Positions 1-7,960 of a stretch of 44,309 nucleotides of DNA are shown in pieces. The stretch is from Sphingomonas sp. S2M10. Lineage in GTDB: Bacteria; Pseudomonadota; Alphaproteobacteria; Sphingomonadales; Sphingomonadaceae. The stretch spans positions 1-44,309 of the forward strand of contig NZ_JAAILI010000016.1 in the NCBI RefSeq assembly GCF_012650175.1. Direction: 5' to 3'. Positions within the stretch are counted from its first letter, which is position 1. Each line of letters opens with the position of its first letter. The notes beneath the pieces are model-generated. The model was given only the letters and a program-made list of their open reading frames with translations. It was not told where the DNA came from and made no database searches. Made by a program: the position numbers and the translations under genes.

Positions 1-155
1 GAGCGTGATCAATCGTCGTCGATCAGGCGCCCGCGGCACACCCGCCAAGGTCAATGCGACCGCTGGTCTCGCGGCCAGCGAAGGACTAAACTCGGTCAGC
101 ATCTCGGATGGCAGTCATGAGAGCGTAGGATTCCGCCCCCTCCCGCAAACGCCCC

Positions 156-320
156 CTAATAGAGCGTGACGCTACCGTTGCCATCATGAGGGAAGTCCGA
201 CCAGGCGATCGGTCGCTCGAGAAGATTGTAAGCGGTCTCGCCGTCGCTCATGACGATCTCCGCTTCCGGATGATCCTTGGCGATCGCTGAAAGGGCTTCG
301 ACTAGGGCGGCTAGTTTCAT
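156..320 (-). CDS. Small hypothetical protein, 54 aa
   Basis: This short frame starts with ATG at 320 and ends with TAG at 156-158. It lies 3 nt downstream of the resolvase stop on the same strand, so it is probably co-transcribed with it. The product begins MKLAALVEALSAIAKDHPEA and ends in NGSVTLY. It is acidic, has no membrane segment, no cysteine and no motif I recognise. Its position directly behind the resolvase suggests a passenger gene of the transposon. I assign no function. The open frame, normal codon use and tight spacing are the only support. Confidence 0.5.
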   Translation of the reverse strand: MKLAALVEALSAIAKDHPEAEIVMSDGETAYNLLERPIAWSDFPHDGNGSVTLY

Positions 321-323
321 CGC

Positions 324-947
324 TTACTCCGTAGGTTTGATGGTCGACGCGCCTGCCGCGCCATCCCGTTCCATCTCTTCCGCGTTGATCGCCTCTTGTT
401 CGGGGGCAGGCAGATGGCGGTACAACGTCGCCACCGACACCCCGATCGTCGGTGCGATCTCGCGGGCGGACATGCCCGATGCCAGTAGCTTTCGCGCGGC
501 CTCGATCCGCTTGGGCGTCATGACCTTCTTGCGCCCGCCTACCCGGCCTGCGCTACGCGCGACGATGAGCGCGGCCGTCGTTCGCTCGCGCACGAGGTCG
601 CGTTCCATCTCGGCCATCGCAGCCATGATGTGAAAGACGAGCTTCCCCGCCGTCCCTGCCGTGTCGATGCCATCGGTGATGGATCGGAGGCCGATGCCGC
701 GATCTGCCAGCTCGGCCGCAAGATCGACCAGCCCCTTCATCGTCCTGCCAAGGCGATCGAGCTTCCATACGACCAGCACGTCCCCCTCGCGAGCGTGCGA
801 CAACGCTTCGGCCAGCCCAGTGCGGTTCGCCTTGGCGCCAGATGCCTTGTCCGAGAAAGTGCGATCGCAGCCGGCTTCCTTCAGCGCTACGAGCTGGGGC
901 GTCAGATCCTGCTCCGCGGTCGATACGCGCGCATAGCCGATTAGCAT
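324..947 (-). CDS. Serine resolvase of the Tn5053/Tn402-like element (TniR-like)
   Basis: A 207-aa small serine recombinase of the resolvase/invertase family, expected to cut at a res site through a 5'-phosphoserine and resolve transposition cointegrates. The N-terminal catalytic domain carries the YARVS motif with nucleophile Ser9. WKLDRLGR (residues 61-68) holds the conserved catalytic arginines. A C-terminal helix-turn-helix at about residues 150-180 (SAREIAPTIGVSVATLYRHL) binds the site. The length is somewhat above the usual 180-200 aa because of an acidic C-terminal tail. It lies on the same strand as the TniA/TniB genes. The 118-nt gap to tniB holds a res-like sequence, which is the expected place for res in this family. 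Family is certain; membership of the tni unit is inferred from order. Confidence 0.92.
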   Translation of the reverse strand: MLIGYARVSTAEQDLTPQLVALKEAGCDRTFSDKASGAKANRTGLAEALSHAREGDVLVVWKLDRLGRTMKGLVDLAAELADRGIGLRSITDGIDTAGTAGKLVFHIMAAMAEMERDLVRERTTAALIVARSAGRVGGRKKVMTPKRIEAARKLLASGMSAREIAPTIGVSVATLYRHLPAPEQEAINAEEMERDGAAGASTIKPTE

Positions 948-1019
948 CGATCAGTCTCAAAACTCATCCGCGACCCCTATCATGCCACGATCATTTTGCG
1001 AAAGCGTTTTGAGACACGG

Positions 1020-1067
1020 CTGTAAACGTCCTCGCTAAATGTCGGCTTTCTTATCGCGATATTTGTC
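1020..1067 (-). repeat. res-like site between resolvase and tniB (copy 1)
   Basis: This 48-bp stretch, read on the minus strand, aligns without gaps to 4669-4716 on the plus strand. I count about 10 differences (roughly 80% identity), and the last 7 or so bases, GTTTACAG, are identical. The next bases towards the resolvase contain GTGTCTC and a CGCTT...CAAAA...GATCGT pattern that also follows the second copy. Position between tniB and the resolvase gene is that of a res site. Subsite boundaries cannot be assigned by eye. Confidence 0.5.
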
Positions 1068-1944
1068 AGTTGCCTGGTCCTATCACAAGACAGTCGCGGG
1101 CGGCCTGCACGATGTCGGGCGACACGTCATCGACGCGGTTGAGGGTCATGATCCGGCGCATCTGGGCGAACAGGCGCTCCATCAGCCGGAAGTTGCCGCG
1201 CGTGATGCGGATTACCGCTGCCTGTGCCTCGATCGCGTCGAGCTGGGTCGGATCGAAGGTGATGCCGAAATTGCTGACGTGGGTGGCGAGCAAAAAGCGC
1301 ATTTCCGTCTCCGTCAACGGTTTGAACTCGTGAACGAAGCCGATCCGTGAGTAGAGCTGGGCATAGCGGGCGAGGCGCTTTTCAAGGCCCGGCATTCCCA
1401 TCAGGATCAATCCGAACCCACGGCGATCGGCCATGTCGCGAAGGTGTTCGAGCGACTTGATGGTCAGCCGGTCGGCTTCATCGACGATAACGAGCGGACA
1501 GGCCATGCGGGCAGCGTCATGGTCTACGTCATCCACCGAGCCAGCGACGATGGTCATGCGCGCGTAGCCCAATTTCGTTAGATTGACTCCCATCGCCTGG
1601 TCGATTGCCTTGGGCGTGTTGCTGACCGAAACCGTGTAGAACATGGCTCGGCATCGAGCGATTTCCTCCGCCAGCGCCGGAGCGATGGGACTCATTGCGC
1701 CATAGCCTTGCAGATTGGGAAGGCTGGCAAACTTCCGCGCCGATCGCGTCTTTCCGACTCCCGGTCGCCCGTGACACACGCCGATATAGCGGTAGTGCCC
1801 GCAGGCTTCGGCAAACTCGACGAACCGGGCATGTTCGCGCGTCGGCAGGAACGGCTGCTCGGCCGGGAACTCAATCGTCAGCGGCGTAGAGCCGGAGGCC
1901 TCGATAGGTGGTGGGCCGGGAAGCCGTATCCTCTTGGTCGCCAT
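1066..1944 (-). CDS. tniB: TniB-like transposition AAA+ ATPase
   Basis: A 292-aa ATPase of the TniB/IstB-like AAA+ type, the ATP-dependent target-selection partner of a TniA transposase. The Walker A motif GRPGVGKT is at residues 59-66 and Walker B (VIVDEAD) at about 152-158. The frame is open further upstream, but I place the start at the ATG at 1944, giving MATKRIRLPG. The extra upstream residues are low-complexity and lie inside tniA. Even so, the start overlaps the end of tniA by 74 nt, which implies translational coupling. Length and order (tniA, tniB, res, resolvase) fit Tn5053/Tn402/Tn552-type elements. No tniQ gene is present, which resembles Tn552 more than Tn402. Confidence 0.85.
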   Translation of the reverse strand: MATKRIRLPGPPPIEASGSTPLTIEFPAEQPFLPTREHARFVEFAEACGHYRYIGVCHGRPGVGKTRSARKFASLPNLQGYGAMSPIAPALAEEIARCRAMFYTVSVSNTPKAIDQAMGVNLTKLGYARMTIVAGSVDDVDHDAARMACPLVIVDEADRLTIKSLEHLRDMADRRGFGLILMGMPGLEKRLARYAQLYSRIGFVHEFKPLTETEMRFLLATHVSNFGITFDPTQLDAIEAQAAVIRITRGNFRLMERLFAQMRRIMTLNRVDDVSPDIVQAARDCLVIGPGN

Positions 1945-3271
1945 CGAAGATCTCCGGGGTGGCGAGCGCCTGTTTGTCGCGCTCTCTTGCGCTGCGCCGC
2001 GCTCGCTGGATCGCGCGCAGCGACGGGCTACCTTCGTGCTTGGGGCTGAGCGCCCGGCAGACGAACTGGCCTTGGTGGTAGACATGGATTTCGGTCAGGT
2101 CGCGAGGATCATAGACCGCCTCGACCTGTTCACCGACGAAGGCGGCGAGCGTCGGCTCGACATAGCGCCTGCCCATCAGGCGGATGCCGTCGCGCAGCAC
2201 CTTGCGGGGCTTGGGCACATGCACGAGCAGCATATCGAGCTGTTCGAGGCTGTCCGGCATGGCGGGCAGGAACCCGCCCTTTTGCCATCGCGTGATCGGG
2301 AGTTCTCCGGTGCTGCCATGCGGGCGGCGGTGATAGACGTCGCATACGAACGTCTCGAACCGGGCATGCAACTCGTTGAGCGTGAGTGCCGGGGCCGACA
2401 ACGGCTTGCCAGCGATTGTGTGTCCGGGCAGCTCTGACAAGAACATGTCGTTGATGGTGCGGAACACCCGCTCGATCTTGCCGCGCCCGCGCGGGCGACC
2501 CGGCAGCGAATGGATGAGGCGGATTTTGAGGGCGATGCACGCCTGCTCGATGTGCTCGGAGATGAAATCCGAGCCGTTGTCGACGTAGAGCTGCTCGGGG
2601 ATGCCGCTGATTATCCACTCGGGATTGGGCTTGCGCCAGATCGCCTGCCGCAATGCCAGCGCGGTATTGAGGGCGCTCGGCGCGTCGAGGCTAAGGAAGT
2701 AGCCGGCGATGGCCCGACTGTGATCATCGAGAATGACGGTCAGCCAAGGGCGCACCGGCGTTCCGTTGTCATCGAGCACGATGATGTCGAGCACGGTATG
2801 ATCCGCCTGCCACATCTCGTTTGAGGCCGCGGCTTCACGCCGATGCACCAGCTCGTGCTCGTCGCGATAGGCGGCCGGATCGGAGGCCACGGCGATCCGG
2901 CTTGCCGGTATTGCCCTGACGACACGCGCGACGGCCGAATAACTTGGTGACCGGTGCCCCTCAGCGACGGCGAGTTCCTGGACCTTCCGGTGAATGGCGG
3001 CGATCGGGGGACGTGGACGCTTGATGGCAAGGTCGCGGACAAGCTCGACCAGGTGGTCCGGCAGTTGCAACCTGCCCCGATCGGCGCGCGAGATGCGCGC
3101 GAGGCCGACGAGGCCGTCTGACCGATAGCGAGCGAGCCAACGCTGCAATGTTCGTTCGCTCACCGTGCCGGTGCGAGCGAGGTCCGCGAGCGGGATGTTT
3201 TCGGTCAGATGCGGTTCGAGGATGCGATAGCGCTCGGTCGCCAGTGGCGGAACGAGCGCCGGGTGGGTCAC
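1871..3271 (-). CDS. tniA: TniA-like DDE transposase
   Basis: A 466-aa DDE/RNase H-fold transposase of the Tn552/Tn5053 (Mu-like) group, which catalyses strand transfer. An N-terminal helix-turn-helix lies at about residues 25-50. The catalytic core shows D157 (in QADHT), D231 (in YVDNGSD) and E267 (in GKIERVF). The 35-residue gap between the second D and E matches the DD(35)E signature. A Mu-type C-terminal beta domain follows (residues about 330-400). It is the first gene of the tni module and is followed by overlapping tniB. All expected catalytic residues are present, so the gene looks intact. I could not identify its terminal inverted repeats or a target duplication by eye. Confidence 0.9.
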   Translation of the reverse strand: MTHPALVPPLATERYRILEPHLTENIPLADLARTGTVSERTLQRWLARYRSDGLVGLARISRADRGRLQLPDHLVELVRDLAIKRPRPPIAAIHRKVQELAVAEGHRSPSYSAVARVVRAIPASRIAVASDPAAYRDEHELVHRREAAASNEMWQADHTVLDIIVLDDNGTPVRPWLTVILDDHSRAIAGYFLSLDAPSALNTALALRQAIWRKPNPEWIISGIPEQLYVDNGSDFISEHIEQACIALKIRLIHSLPGRPRGRGKIERVFRTINDMFLSELPGHTIAGKPLSAPALTLNELHARFETFVCDVYHRRPHGSTGELPITRWQKGGFLPAMPDSLEQLDMLLVHVPKPRKVLRDGIRLMGRRYVEPTLAAFVGEQVEAVYDPRDLTEIHVYHQGQFVCRALSPKHEGSPSLRAIQRARRSARERDKQALATPEIFDGDQEDTASRPTTYRGLRLYAADD

Positions 3272-3462
3272 CGCCGACGGTCCATGCCGGAGGTAAGGAA
3301 AACGGAGATTTGCTTGCCTGCCACGTTGCGAGATCCGCTCGATTGCAAAACCGGCCTGTTCGACGTAAATCTACCCGGTAAAGAAAACTAGGGCAACATA
3401 ATCCTGTCAATGACGACTTCCTTGCCAACAGCCGGTCGCCGGCGCCGCAACAGCCGCCAACC

Positions 3463-4035
3463 ATGAAGATCGGTTACGCGCGCGTCTCGACCGCCGAGCA
3501 GAATCTCGACCTGCAAAAGGATGCCCTGCTCGCGGCCGGGTGCGGGAAGGTCATCACCGACAAGGCGTCGGGCGCGACCGCCGCCAGGCCCGGCCTCGAC
3601 CAGGTGAAGGAGCAGCTTCGTGCCGGCGACACACTGGTGGTATGGCGGCTCGACCGGCTTGGCCGCTCGCTGCGCGATCTGATCGGGTGGATGACCTATC
3701 TCGACGAAGAGAAGGTTGGGCTGCTGAGCCTGCACGAGGCGATCGACACCAATACGTCCTCGGGCAAGCTGACGTTCCATCTGTTCGGTGCGCTGGCGGA
3801 GTTCGAGCGTAACCTGATCCGCGAGCGCACCCAGGCAGGCCTCACTGCCGCCCGCGCCCGTGGCAAGAAGGGCGGACGGCCGACCGCGCTCAGCAAGGAC
3901 AAGCGCGACCTGGCCGTTCGGCTATATCACGAGAACACGATGCCGATCGCCAAAGTCTGCTCCATGCTAGGCATCTCCAAACCGACGCTCTATGCCTATG
4001 TGCGCTCCGCGGAGGCCAAGACGGCATCCGCGTAA
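3463..4035 (+). CDS. Serine resolvase (second copy)
   Basis: A 190-aa resolvase/invertase-family recombinase with the YARVS motif (Ser9), the WRLDRLGR catalytic arginine segment and a C-terminal helix-turn-helix (IAKVCSMLGISKPTLYAYV). It differs clearly in sequence from the resolvase at 324-947 and is divergently oriented from the tni genes, whose first gene starts 191 bp away. Tn5053/Tn402-family elements are known to insert near res sites of other resolvases. Its position just beyond the tni module is therefore what such a targeted insertion would leave behind. Whether it belongs to the ancestral plasmid (multimer resolution) or to another transposon cannot be decided here. Confidence 0.9.
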   Translation: MKIGYARVSTAEQNLDLQKDALLAAGCGKVITDKASGATAARPGLDQVKEQLRAGDTLVVWRLDRLGRSLRDLIGWMTYLDEEKVGLLSLHEAIDTNTSSGKLTFHLFGALAEFERNLIRERTQAGLTAARARGKKGGRPTALSKDKRDLAVRLYHENTMPIAKVCSMLGISKPTLYAYVRSAEAKTASA

Positions 4036-4087
4036 CGGGTATGGGTTGATCCAAAAGCCGACACTAGAAGCACGTTGGAGCTGGTAT

Positions 4088-4516
4088 TTACCCTCGCTTT
4101 GTACCGAGAGCGGTTTTCATGTAGCTATCCAGCTTGCGGCTGATCCCCGCGACCGTTGAGAATTCAGCCTGAATATTGCCCATTTTAAGAAGCTGGTCTT
4201 CCAACGTCACGTTGTTGCCGTCTGGCTTTGTTTCACTTGTGTCTCTATCGAGTACGATCTCATTGGACAGCTGTGGCGGACGAGCCCCCAATGCTGCCAT
4301 GCTTGCGGTAATTGCCACCTGCGGTCGTGCTATCTGTGGCCCGTTTCTCGGACTCAAAGTACTCTCAAGAAGTTTAGCAAAATCAGGCGCGTTGACATCA
4401 CGCGCTTTATATCCAGGCGTCTCGCTGTTGGCGATATTTCCCGCAATAACGCGTTGTCGCAACGATAGGTTTCGCAGCGACGCGTCAATTGCATTCAGCA
4501 GTGGCGGTTCAGACAC
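4088..4516 (-). CDS. flgB: Orphan flagellar basal-body rod protein FlgB
   Basis: FlgB is the proximal rod protein of the flagellar basal body. The motif QRVIAGNIANSETPGYKARD is the classic N-terminal rod signature, and the C-terminal LLKMGNIQAEFSTVAGISRK followed by LDSYMKTALG also matches FlgB. I choose the GTG at 4516 as start: it has an AGGAGG ribosome site (4526-4531 on the complementary strand) 9 nt upstream and gives 142 aa, close to the usual FlgB length. A longer frame to 4627 exists but adds residues untypical for the family. No other flagellar gene is adjacent, although a fliE lies at 42.3 kb. A whole flagellar operon is not present, so the gene is a stray copy with unknown role. 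Confidence 0.85.
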   Translation of the reverse strand: MSEPPLLNAIDASLRNLSLRQRVIAGNIANSETPGYKARDVNAPDFAKLLESTLSPRNGPQIARPQVAITASMAALGARPPQLSNEIVLDRDTSETKPDGNNVTLEDQLLKMGNIQAEFSTVAGISRKLDSYMKTALGTKRG

Positions 4517-4668
4517 CTGAAGAATCCTCCTGCGCATGCCACGCGCGCTGATCGGCCCCATCTTTATAGGAAAATTTTGCGTTTGGGGGCTCGAACCGCT
4601 CTCATCGGTATGCGCGGTCTCGAACACACGCGGTCCTTCGACTCGCGGGCAAATTAGATATCGCTAAC

Positions 4669-4776
4669 GTCAAATAGCGCGATCAGAACGCCGCCATTTA
4701 TCGCGAGCGTTTACAGACACGGCCGATTGCTGCTATCGGTGTCTCACATGAAGTCGCTTCAAAAACGATCGTTTAA
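4669..4776 (+). repeat. res-like site upstream of repA (copy 2) with a palindromic core
   Basis: Bases 4669-4716 match the res-like sequence at 1020-1067 (about 80% over 48 bp, inverted orientation). About 40 bp further on is the perfect palindrome AAACGATCGTTT, with a central AT as in many resolvase crossover sites. It lies between GTGTCTC and GAGACAC arms. No resolvase gene follows on this side; the next gene is repA. It may be the plasmid's own multimer-resolution site or the relic of another element. Confidence 0.45.
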
Positions 4777-4795
4777 GAGACACGCCGGCAGCTTC

Positions 4796-4927
4796 GGTCG
4801 CCAAAAGCACGAAGGCACACGGCGCGCGCTGCAAACGGTCATCGAAAGCATGAACTTTGCGGCCTGTGGCGAGGCGATTGGAGGGATGCGGACGATTCCG
4901 CACCCCATCTTCGTGCTTTCACCGACC
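4796..4927. repeat. Iterons upstream of repA
   Basis: Three 18-bp units related to the iterons behind repA lie in the leader of repA. They are 4796-4813 (+, GGTCGCCAAAAGCACGAA), 4837-4854 (+, one base off in the AGCACGAA core) and 4910-4927 (minus strand, GGTCGGTGAAAGCACGAA). The last lies 30 bp before the repA start codon and in opposite orientation to the origin array. That is the usual layout for repression of repA by its own protein (inference). Confidence 0.7.
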
Positions 4928-4956
4928 GATCGCCTTCGGACGGGGGCCGCCCTACC

Positions 4957-5817
4957 ATGAATGACGCCGGTTCGATCCAGGGCGATCTTTTCGCGCTCGA
5001 CAGTCCGTTGCTGACCGAGGTGCGCGGCGAGCGTTCGCTGATGGCTTTCCCGTTCTTCGCACTGAGCAAAGGGAAATGGACAAAACCGCTCGCCTATAAG
5101 ACCGATACGGTTTCAATCGAAATCGTTGCCACTTCCAAAGGCGTCGCGACGATCTATGACAAGGAAGTGCTGCTCTATATCGCCAGCCTGATGGTGGCGA
5201 AACTGGAAGCCGGTGTCGGCGTGTCGCAAGACTTCTACTTCACGGCTCATGATCTATTCCGCGTCACTGGCGTCAATGGATCGGCGCGATCCTACGCTCG
5301 CCTGTCGGACGCATTGGAGCGGCTGCAGGGCACGCAGATCAAGACCAACATCGAGGCTGGTGGCGAGGGCCAGGCCGGCTTTTTCTCGTGGCTGTCCGAG
5401 GCCCAGCTTCATTACACCAAGACCAAAACTGGCGATAAGCGGCTGAAAGCCGTCAAGGTACGGCTGTGCGATTGGCTATACCGTGCCATTTTGCGAGACC
5501 GGCGTGTGCTCGACTATGCTCCCAGCTATTTCCAGCTCGGTCCCATCGAGCGGCGGCTTTACGAGGTTGCGCGCTCTGCCTGTGTGCATGGTGCTGTCGA
5601 TGTCGATCTTGACGAGCTGCGCTTACAACTCGGCTATCAAAGCTCGCTCAAGCATTTCCGCTACGAGCTTAAACGAATAGCCGACGAAAACAGCATTCCC
5701 GGCTTCACCTTCGATTTGCTCGAACATGCCGCGACATCTGAAAAAGGGCGATCGCGACGCAACGCCGGAGCTGGACGGGTCAAGATTACTCCCCGCCCCC
5801 TCTTGGCAAGTGCCTGA
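4957..5817 (+). CDS. repA: Plasmid replication initiator RepA (RPA family)
   Basis: A 286-aa initiator of the 'replication initiator protein A' family found on alphaproteobacterial plasmids. Recognisable parts are the GDLFALD...RSLMAFPFFALSKGK N-terminus, a first winged-helix domain with DLFRVTG...YARLSDALERLQGTQI, and a second with FQLGPIERRLYEVAR and LQLGYQSS...LKHFRYELKRI. It should bind the iterons on both sides of the gene and open the origin. The start ATG at 4957 has only a weak Shine-Dalgarno, which would fit low, autoregulated expression. The C-terminus (EKGRSRRNAGAGRVKITPR) is basic. Family is secure; the incompatibility group is not determined. Confidence 0.9.
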   Translation: MNDAGSIQGDLFALDSPLLTEVRGERSLMAFPFFALSKGKWTKPLAYKTDTVSIEIVATSKGVATIYDKEVLLYIASLMVAKLEAGVGVSQDFYFTAHDLFRVTGVNGSARSYARLSDALERLQGTQIKTNIEAGGEGQAGFFSWLSEAQLHYTKTKTGDKRLKAVKVRLCDWLYRAILRDRRVLDYAPSYFQLGPIERRLYEVARSACVHGAVDVDLDELRLQLGYQSSLKHFRYELKRIADENSIPGFTFDLLEHAATSEKGRSRRNAGAGRVKITPRPLLASA

Positions 5818-5869
5818 CCTCTTCATCAGTTCGACTTCGCGAATCAACTAAGCGGCGTTGCCGCCCTTC

Positions 5870-5994
5870 GGTCAGCGATAGCACGAAGTAGGGTCGGCCA
5901 AAGCACGAAGCGCGGTCGCCAATAGCACGAACGCGATCGGCAACGGTCAGCGAAAGCACGAACTTTTGTTGGAGTCGGTCGTCGAAAGCACGAA
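5870..5994 (+). repeat. Iteron array, probable origin of replication (oriV)
   Basis: Five direct 18-bp repeats of the form GGTCRNCNAWAGCACGAA start at 5870, 5892, 5914, 5945 and 5977. The first three are spaced exactly 22 bp, two helical turns, and the last two 31-32 bp apart. They begin about 50 bp after the repA stop. Direct iterons next to an initiator gene are the standard mark of an iteron-type oriV. I see no clear DnaA box, and the AT-rich unwinding region is not obvious. The motif CCAAAAATATCGGAG at about 6026 is the most AT-rich stretch nearby. Confidence 0.8.
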
Positions 5995-6266
5995 CTTCAA
6001 CTGTTTCGCCCCTCCGCGTAATTCGCCAAAAATATCGGAGTGCCGGGAGCATTCTGCGATCGGCCATCAGGGAGCGGCCGTGACCACATAAACGAATGCC
6101 CGGCACGAAGGCCGGGCACCCTGGAACGTGATGAGCGATGCCTGCAAGCATCGATCGGGACGTAAGACACCCCCCTCATACTCGTTCCCGAGCCTTGGTT
6201 CAAGGGAGCGCGCTTCGCGCCACGCTCTAGTTTTGCCTGGTCCCGGCCCCACGAAGGGGACGGAAG
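5995..6266. other. Non-coding stretch after the iterons, with one hairpin
   Basis: Together with the iterons this forms a 450-bp gap between repA and the next gene. It contains a perfect 8-bp stem TGCCCGGC/GCCGGGCA with a 6-nt loop at 6097-6118, without a T-run. I see no other repeat or credible reading frame. It may be part of oriV or a weak transcription stop for repA. Confidence 0.4.
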
Positions 6267-7103
6267 ATGGGAGCTGTTTCACTCGCGAAGGCGAGCTTCA
6301 TGGCGCTCGACCGCATCGAGCGGGCGCGCCCACGATCGCGATCGGGGTCTGCAAATCCGACACGGGCGCATGTCCACCCGAACAGCCGCAAGGCGGGCAC
6401 GTTCGAGGACGACTTCTTCTATAGCTATGCCAAAGGCGAGACCGACCGGCTCTACAAGAAGGCCGTCGAGCTGCTGAAGCGCAAGAATGCCGTGCGCAGG
6501 CTGGCGCGCGCCGAGGGGCGACAACTCACCGAAGACGAGCGGCTTGTGACGCTGATAACGCCGGCAGCCGTGCGCGTGTTCGAGCAGCTTACCACCTTGG
6601 CCCGGACGTGCGCTGGCAAGGTGTTTCCGACCTGGGAGTGGATCGAGGCTGCAAGCGGCCTGTCTCGTGCGAGCGTCGGGCGGGGCCTTTCGATCCTCGC
6701 CACGATGGGCTTGATCGAGAAGCAGCGCCGCTGCGTGCCGATCGATCCGCCCGCTGATCGTCCCAAGGCCCGCAATGCGCAGACGTCGAACGTCTATCGC
6801 ATGAGCTTTCCCAATCGGCTTGCTCGATTTCTTCCGCGCTTCCTGCGTCCCGTTCCGCTCCCCGACGATGTTGTGCAACGCGAGATCGACCGCATCGAAG
6901 AAATCGAGACGATGCGCCTTTGGCGGACGCCGCGACAGGTGGTGGCTGAGGAGATCGAGGACGACGGTCTGCGCCGGGTGTTGGACAGCCTTGCCATTGC
7001 GCTCGAGAAGCAAGAGTCTCAAAAAAATGGTCAACCGCTCCTAGATTCATATAATCTAAGGGCAGATGGAGTTGGCCTAGTCGGCCAACGCTCTAACGCC
7101 TGA
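6267..7103 (+). CDS. Winged-helix plasmid protein, probably replication- or copy-control-related
   Basis: A 278-aa protein with a helix-turn-helix/winged-helix region at about residues 118-155 (WEWIEAASGLSRASVGRGLS, then MGLIEKQRR), similar to HTH_36-type domains. A basic N-terminus (RIERARPRSRSG) precedes an alpha-helical segment rich in K/R and E. The start ATG at 6267 is preceded by GGACGGAAG, an acceptable ribosome site. Genes of this kind often follow repA on sphingomonad plasmids, and its place between the iterons and ssb supports a role in replication control. That role is inference; no enzymatic motif is visible. Confidence 0.65.
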   Translation: MGAVSLAKASFMALDRIERARPRSRSGSANPTRAHVHPNSRKAGTFEDDFFYSYAKGETDRLYKKAVELLKRKNAVRRLARAEGRQLTEDERLVTLITPAAVRVFEQLTTLARTCAGKVFPTWEWIEAASGLSRASVGRGLSILATMGLIEKQRRCVPIDPPADRPKARNAQTSNVYRMSFPNRLARFLPRFLRPVPLPDDVVQREIDRIEEIETMRLWRTPRQVVAEEIEDDGLRRVLDSLAIALEKQESQKNGQPLLDSYNLRADGVGLVGQRSNA

Positions 7104-7639
7104 CGGCGCAGAACGGCCTAGACGAACCCACAGGACAAAATCCCACCCCGAGGCACTTAGCCGCTCCGTCGGACGCGGCGCTACGCGTCGCGATGCTCCC
7201 GAGAGGAGCAAGCGGTTTCCGTCGCGCTCAAATGGCCACGTTCGTGCTTGCTGATAGCGATTTTCATCGACGAACGCGGCCGTAGCGTCCAGCCCAAAGG
7301 GCCGCAGAGGCGTGATCGGCACCGTCATCTCATTTCCAAAGCTGCCTGCCATCTCAATTCGGCTCGGTGGTTGCGGCTTGAACGACCTTCCTCTTGTCGC
7401 GTCGGCATTCCTGTTGGGCGCGAAATCGATGCCGCGCGATTGTGATTGCCGTCCTTCGATTGGCTATTCCTGTATTGATGGGAAAATGGGCGCTGGCCGC
7501 CTTGCACGATCAAGCAAAAAACCGGCTGCGCCTACGGTTTCCGCCACGCGGACCCTCCGTTTTTTAGCTGGATCGCGGCGTCTGCACTCCCCTTCAATTC
7601 CCATCAGGAATGAGCCTGATCGATGGAAAGGACAGGACC
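7104..7639. other. Non-coding stretch with an orphan iteron and a weak terminator
   Basis: No reading frame here looks genuine; the open frames have unusual composition and run into neighbouring genes. At 7241-7258 the minus strand carries one more sequence ending in AGCACGAA, resembling the RepA iterons but with a diverged first half. CGGACCCTCCG followed by six T at 7549-7565 could be a short rho-independent terminator. I see nothing else. Confidence 0.35.
7549..7565 (+). terminator. Possible short rho-independent terminator
   Basis: A 4-bp stem CGGA/TCCG (five with a G-U pair) and 3-nt loop is followed by TTTTTT. The stem is short, so the call is weak. It would end transcription from the winged-helix gene before ssb. 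Confidence 0.3.
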
Positions 7640-7960
7640 ATGCAGAATATCGCGGAGTTTCGGATCATCGGCCGGGTGGGCAAGATCTCTGAGCACGACA
7701 AGGTGACGAAGGTGAACGTCGCCGCCAACTACAACCGCCAGGAGAATGGCGAGTGGGTGACGGACACCCATTGGAACGAGGTGACGCTGTTCGGCAAGCT
7801 GATCGAGCGCGGCGGCAAAGCCCAGAAGGGCGACCTGGTGCATATCACGGGCCGCGTGCGCCAAAACTCCTACGACACGGCTGAGGGCCGGCGCTACACG
7901 GTGGAGCTGATCGCCGACGGCTTTGCGGTACTCGCCAAGGGATCGGAGGATCGCGACTAA
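7640..7960 (+). CDS. ssb: Plasmid single-stranded DNA-binding protein
   Basis: A 106-aa single-OB-fold protein. It begins MQNIAEFRIIGRVGKI and contains the typical SSB strands VNVAANYNRQ, DTHWNEVTLFGKLIE and GDLVHITGRVRQNSY. The start at ATG 7640 is chosen because GAAAGGA lies at the right distance; the frame is open 30 nt further but without a ribosome site. It is shorter than E. coli SSB and lacks the acidic DDDIPF-type C-terminal tail, ending in KGSEDRD. It is therefore a minimal plasmid SSB that may not recruit host partners in the usual way. It likely protects single strands during replication or conjugative transfer. Confidence 0.85.
   Translation: MQNIAEFRIIGRVGKISEHDKVTKVNVAANYNRQENGEWVTDTHWNEVTLFGKLIERGGKAQKGDLVHITGRVRQNSYDTAEGRRYTVELIADGFAVLAKGSEDRD

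Noticed and set aside
4517..4627. Longer FlgB start at 4627
   Set aside because: Adds about 37 residues without similarity to FlgB; the GTG at 4516 has a perfect AGGAGG site and gives normal length.
7312..7692. 126-aa plus-strand frame upstream of ssb
   Set aside because: Overlaps the ssb start out of frame and shows no ribosome site or motif.
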